From Brevibacterium sp. 239c (GTDB lineage Bacteria; Actinomycetota; Actinomycetes; Actinomycetales; Brevibacteriaceae), in contig NZ_FXZH01000008.1 of NCBI RefSeq assembly GCF_900169365.1, forward strand, positions 119,736 to 183,735: a DNA stretch of 64,000 nt, written 5' to 3'. The notes under the pieces were generated by a model, which ran no database searches, was not told the DNA's origin, and worked only from the letters and a program-made list of their open reading frames with translations. This document shows positions 63,986-64,000 of this stretch, piece by piece. A program made the position numbers and the translations under genes. Every line of letters begins with the position of its first letter. The stretch's first letter is position 1.

Positions 63986-64000
63986 CCCGCTCAAGGGGGA

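Overview
The window is a chromosomal origin region from a high-GC actinomycete. The order pcnA, Nudix hydrolase, DUF6049 protein, murJ, trxB, trxA, CwlM-like protein, parB, parA, rsmG, jag, yidC, yidD, rnpA, rpmH, dnaA, dnaN, recF, dciA, gyrB, gyrA, DUF3566, tRNA-Ile, tRNA-Ala is the conserved actinobacterial origin neighbourhood, as in Mycobacterium. Many starts are GTG or TTG. The overall look suggests Micrococcales, possibly Brevibacterium; the genus is an inference from gene content, not from a search.

Layout. 1-1073: 5' part of dnaB, leftwards and cut by the window edge. 1221-16664: an accessory block between dnaB and the ribosomal operon, with a BceAB-like ABC exporter (one ATPase, two permeases), a VOC/TetR/NmrA module, an acyl-CoA ligase/reductase/SDR catabolic cluster with its own TetR regulator, DUF445, DUF2945 and DUF488 proteins, a methyltransferase, an ArgE-like peptidase and a protein of unknown family. 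16909-18624: rpsF-ssb-rpsR-rplI (leftwards) with a strong terminator. 18762-22544: a GT87-like membrane protein and ponA. 22893-24602: acyl-CoA synthetase. 24711-36165: pcnA, divergent from a rightward cell-envelope and redox block (Nudix, DUF6049, murJ, a separate pseudokinase, trxB, trxA, a CwlM-like pseudo-amidase). 36166-39036: a 2.9-kb gene-free stretch with eight perfect and three near-perfect parS sites; a further near-perfect site lies inside parB. 39037-45026: parB, parA, rsmG, jag, yidC, yidD, rnpA, rpmH, leftwards. 45027-47617: dnaA with DnaA boxes on both sides; the dnaA-dnaN gap is the likely oriC. 47618-56061: dnaN, recF, dciA, gyrB, gyrA, DUF3566. 56280-56577: tRNA-Ile, a DLW-39-type microprotein, tRNA-Ala. 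56718-61526: a decayed pseudogene, two MFS transporters, a MarR regulator and a GNAT acetyltransferase. 61581-64000: a second, identical tRNA-Ala with a large serine recombinase directed into its 3' end, two small overlapping ORFs and a 23-bp tandem repeat array; this is the start of a mobile element that leaves the window.

How the parts fit. The centre holds replication initiation, segregation (ParABS), RNA processing and membrane insertion functions around oriC. The murJ, pseudokinase, CwlM and ponA genes belong to peptidoglycan synthesis. trxB and trxA each carry an exact SigR-type promoter motif, pointing to disulfide-stress control. The most unusual points are the dense parS field paired with a ParB that has a roughly 330-residue low-complexity linker, the unfused murJ/pseudokinase pair, the CwlM homologue lacking every recognisable amidase catalytic residue, and the serine recombinase whose reading frame runs through a tRNA gene into the neighbouring host gene.
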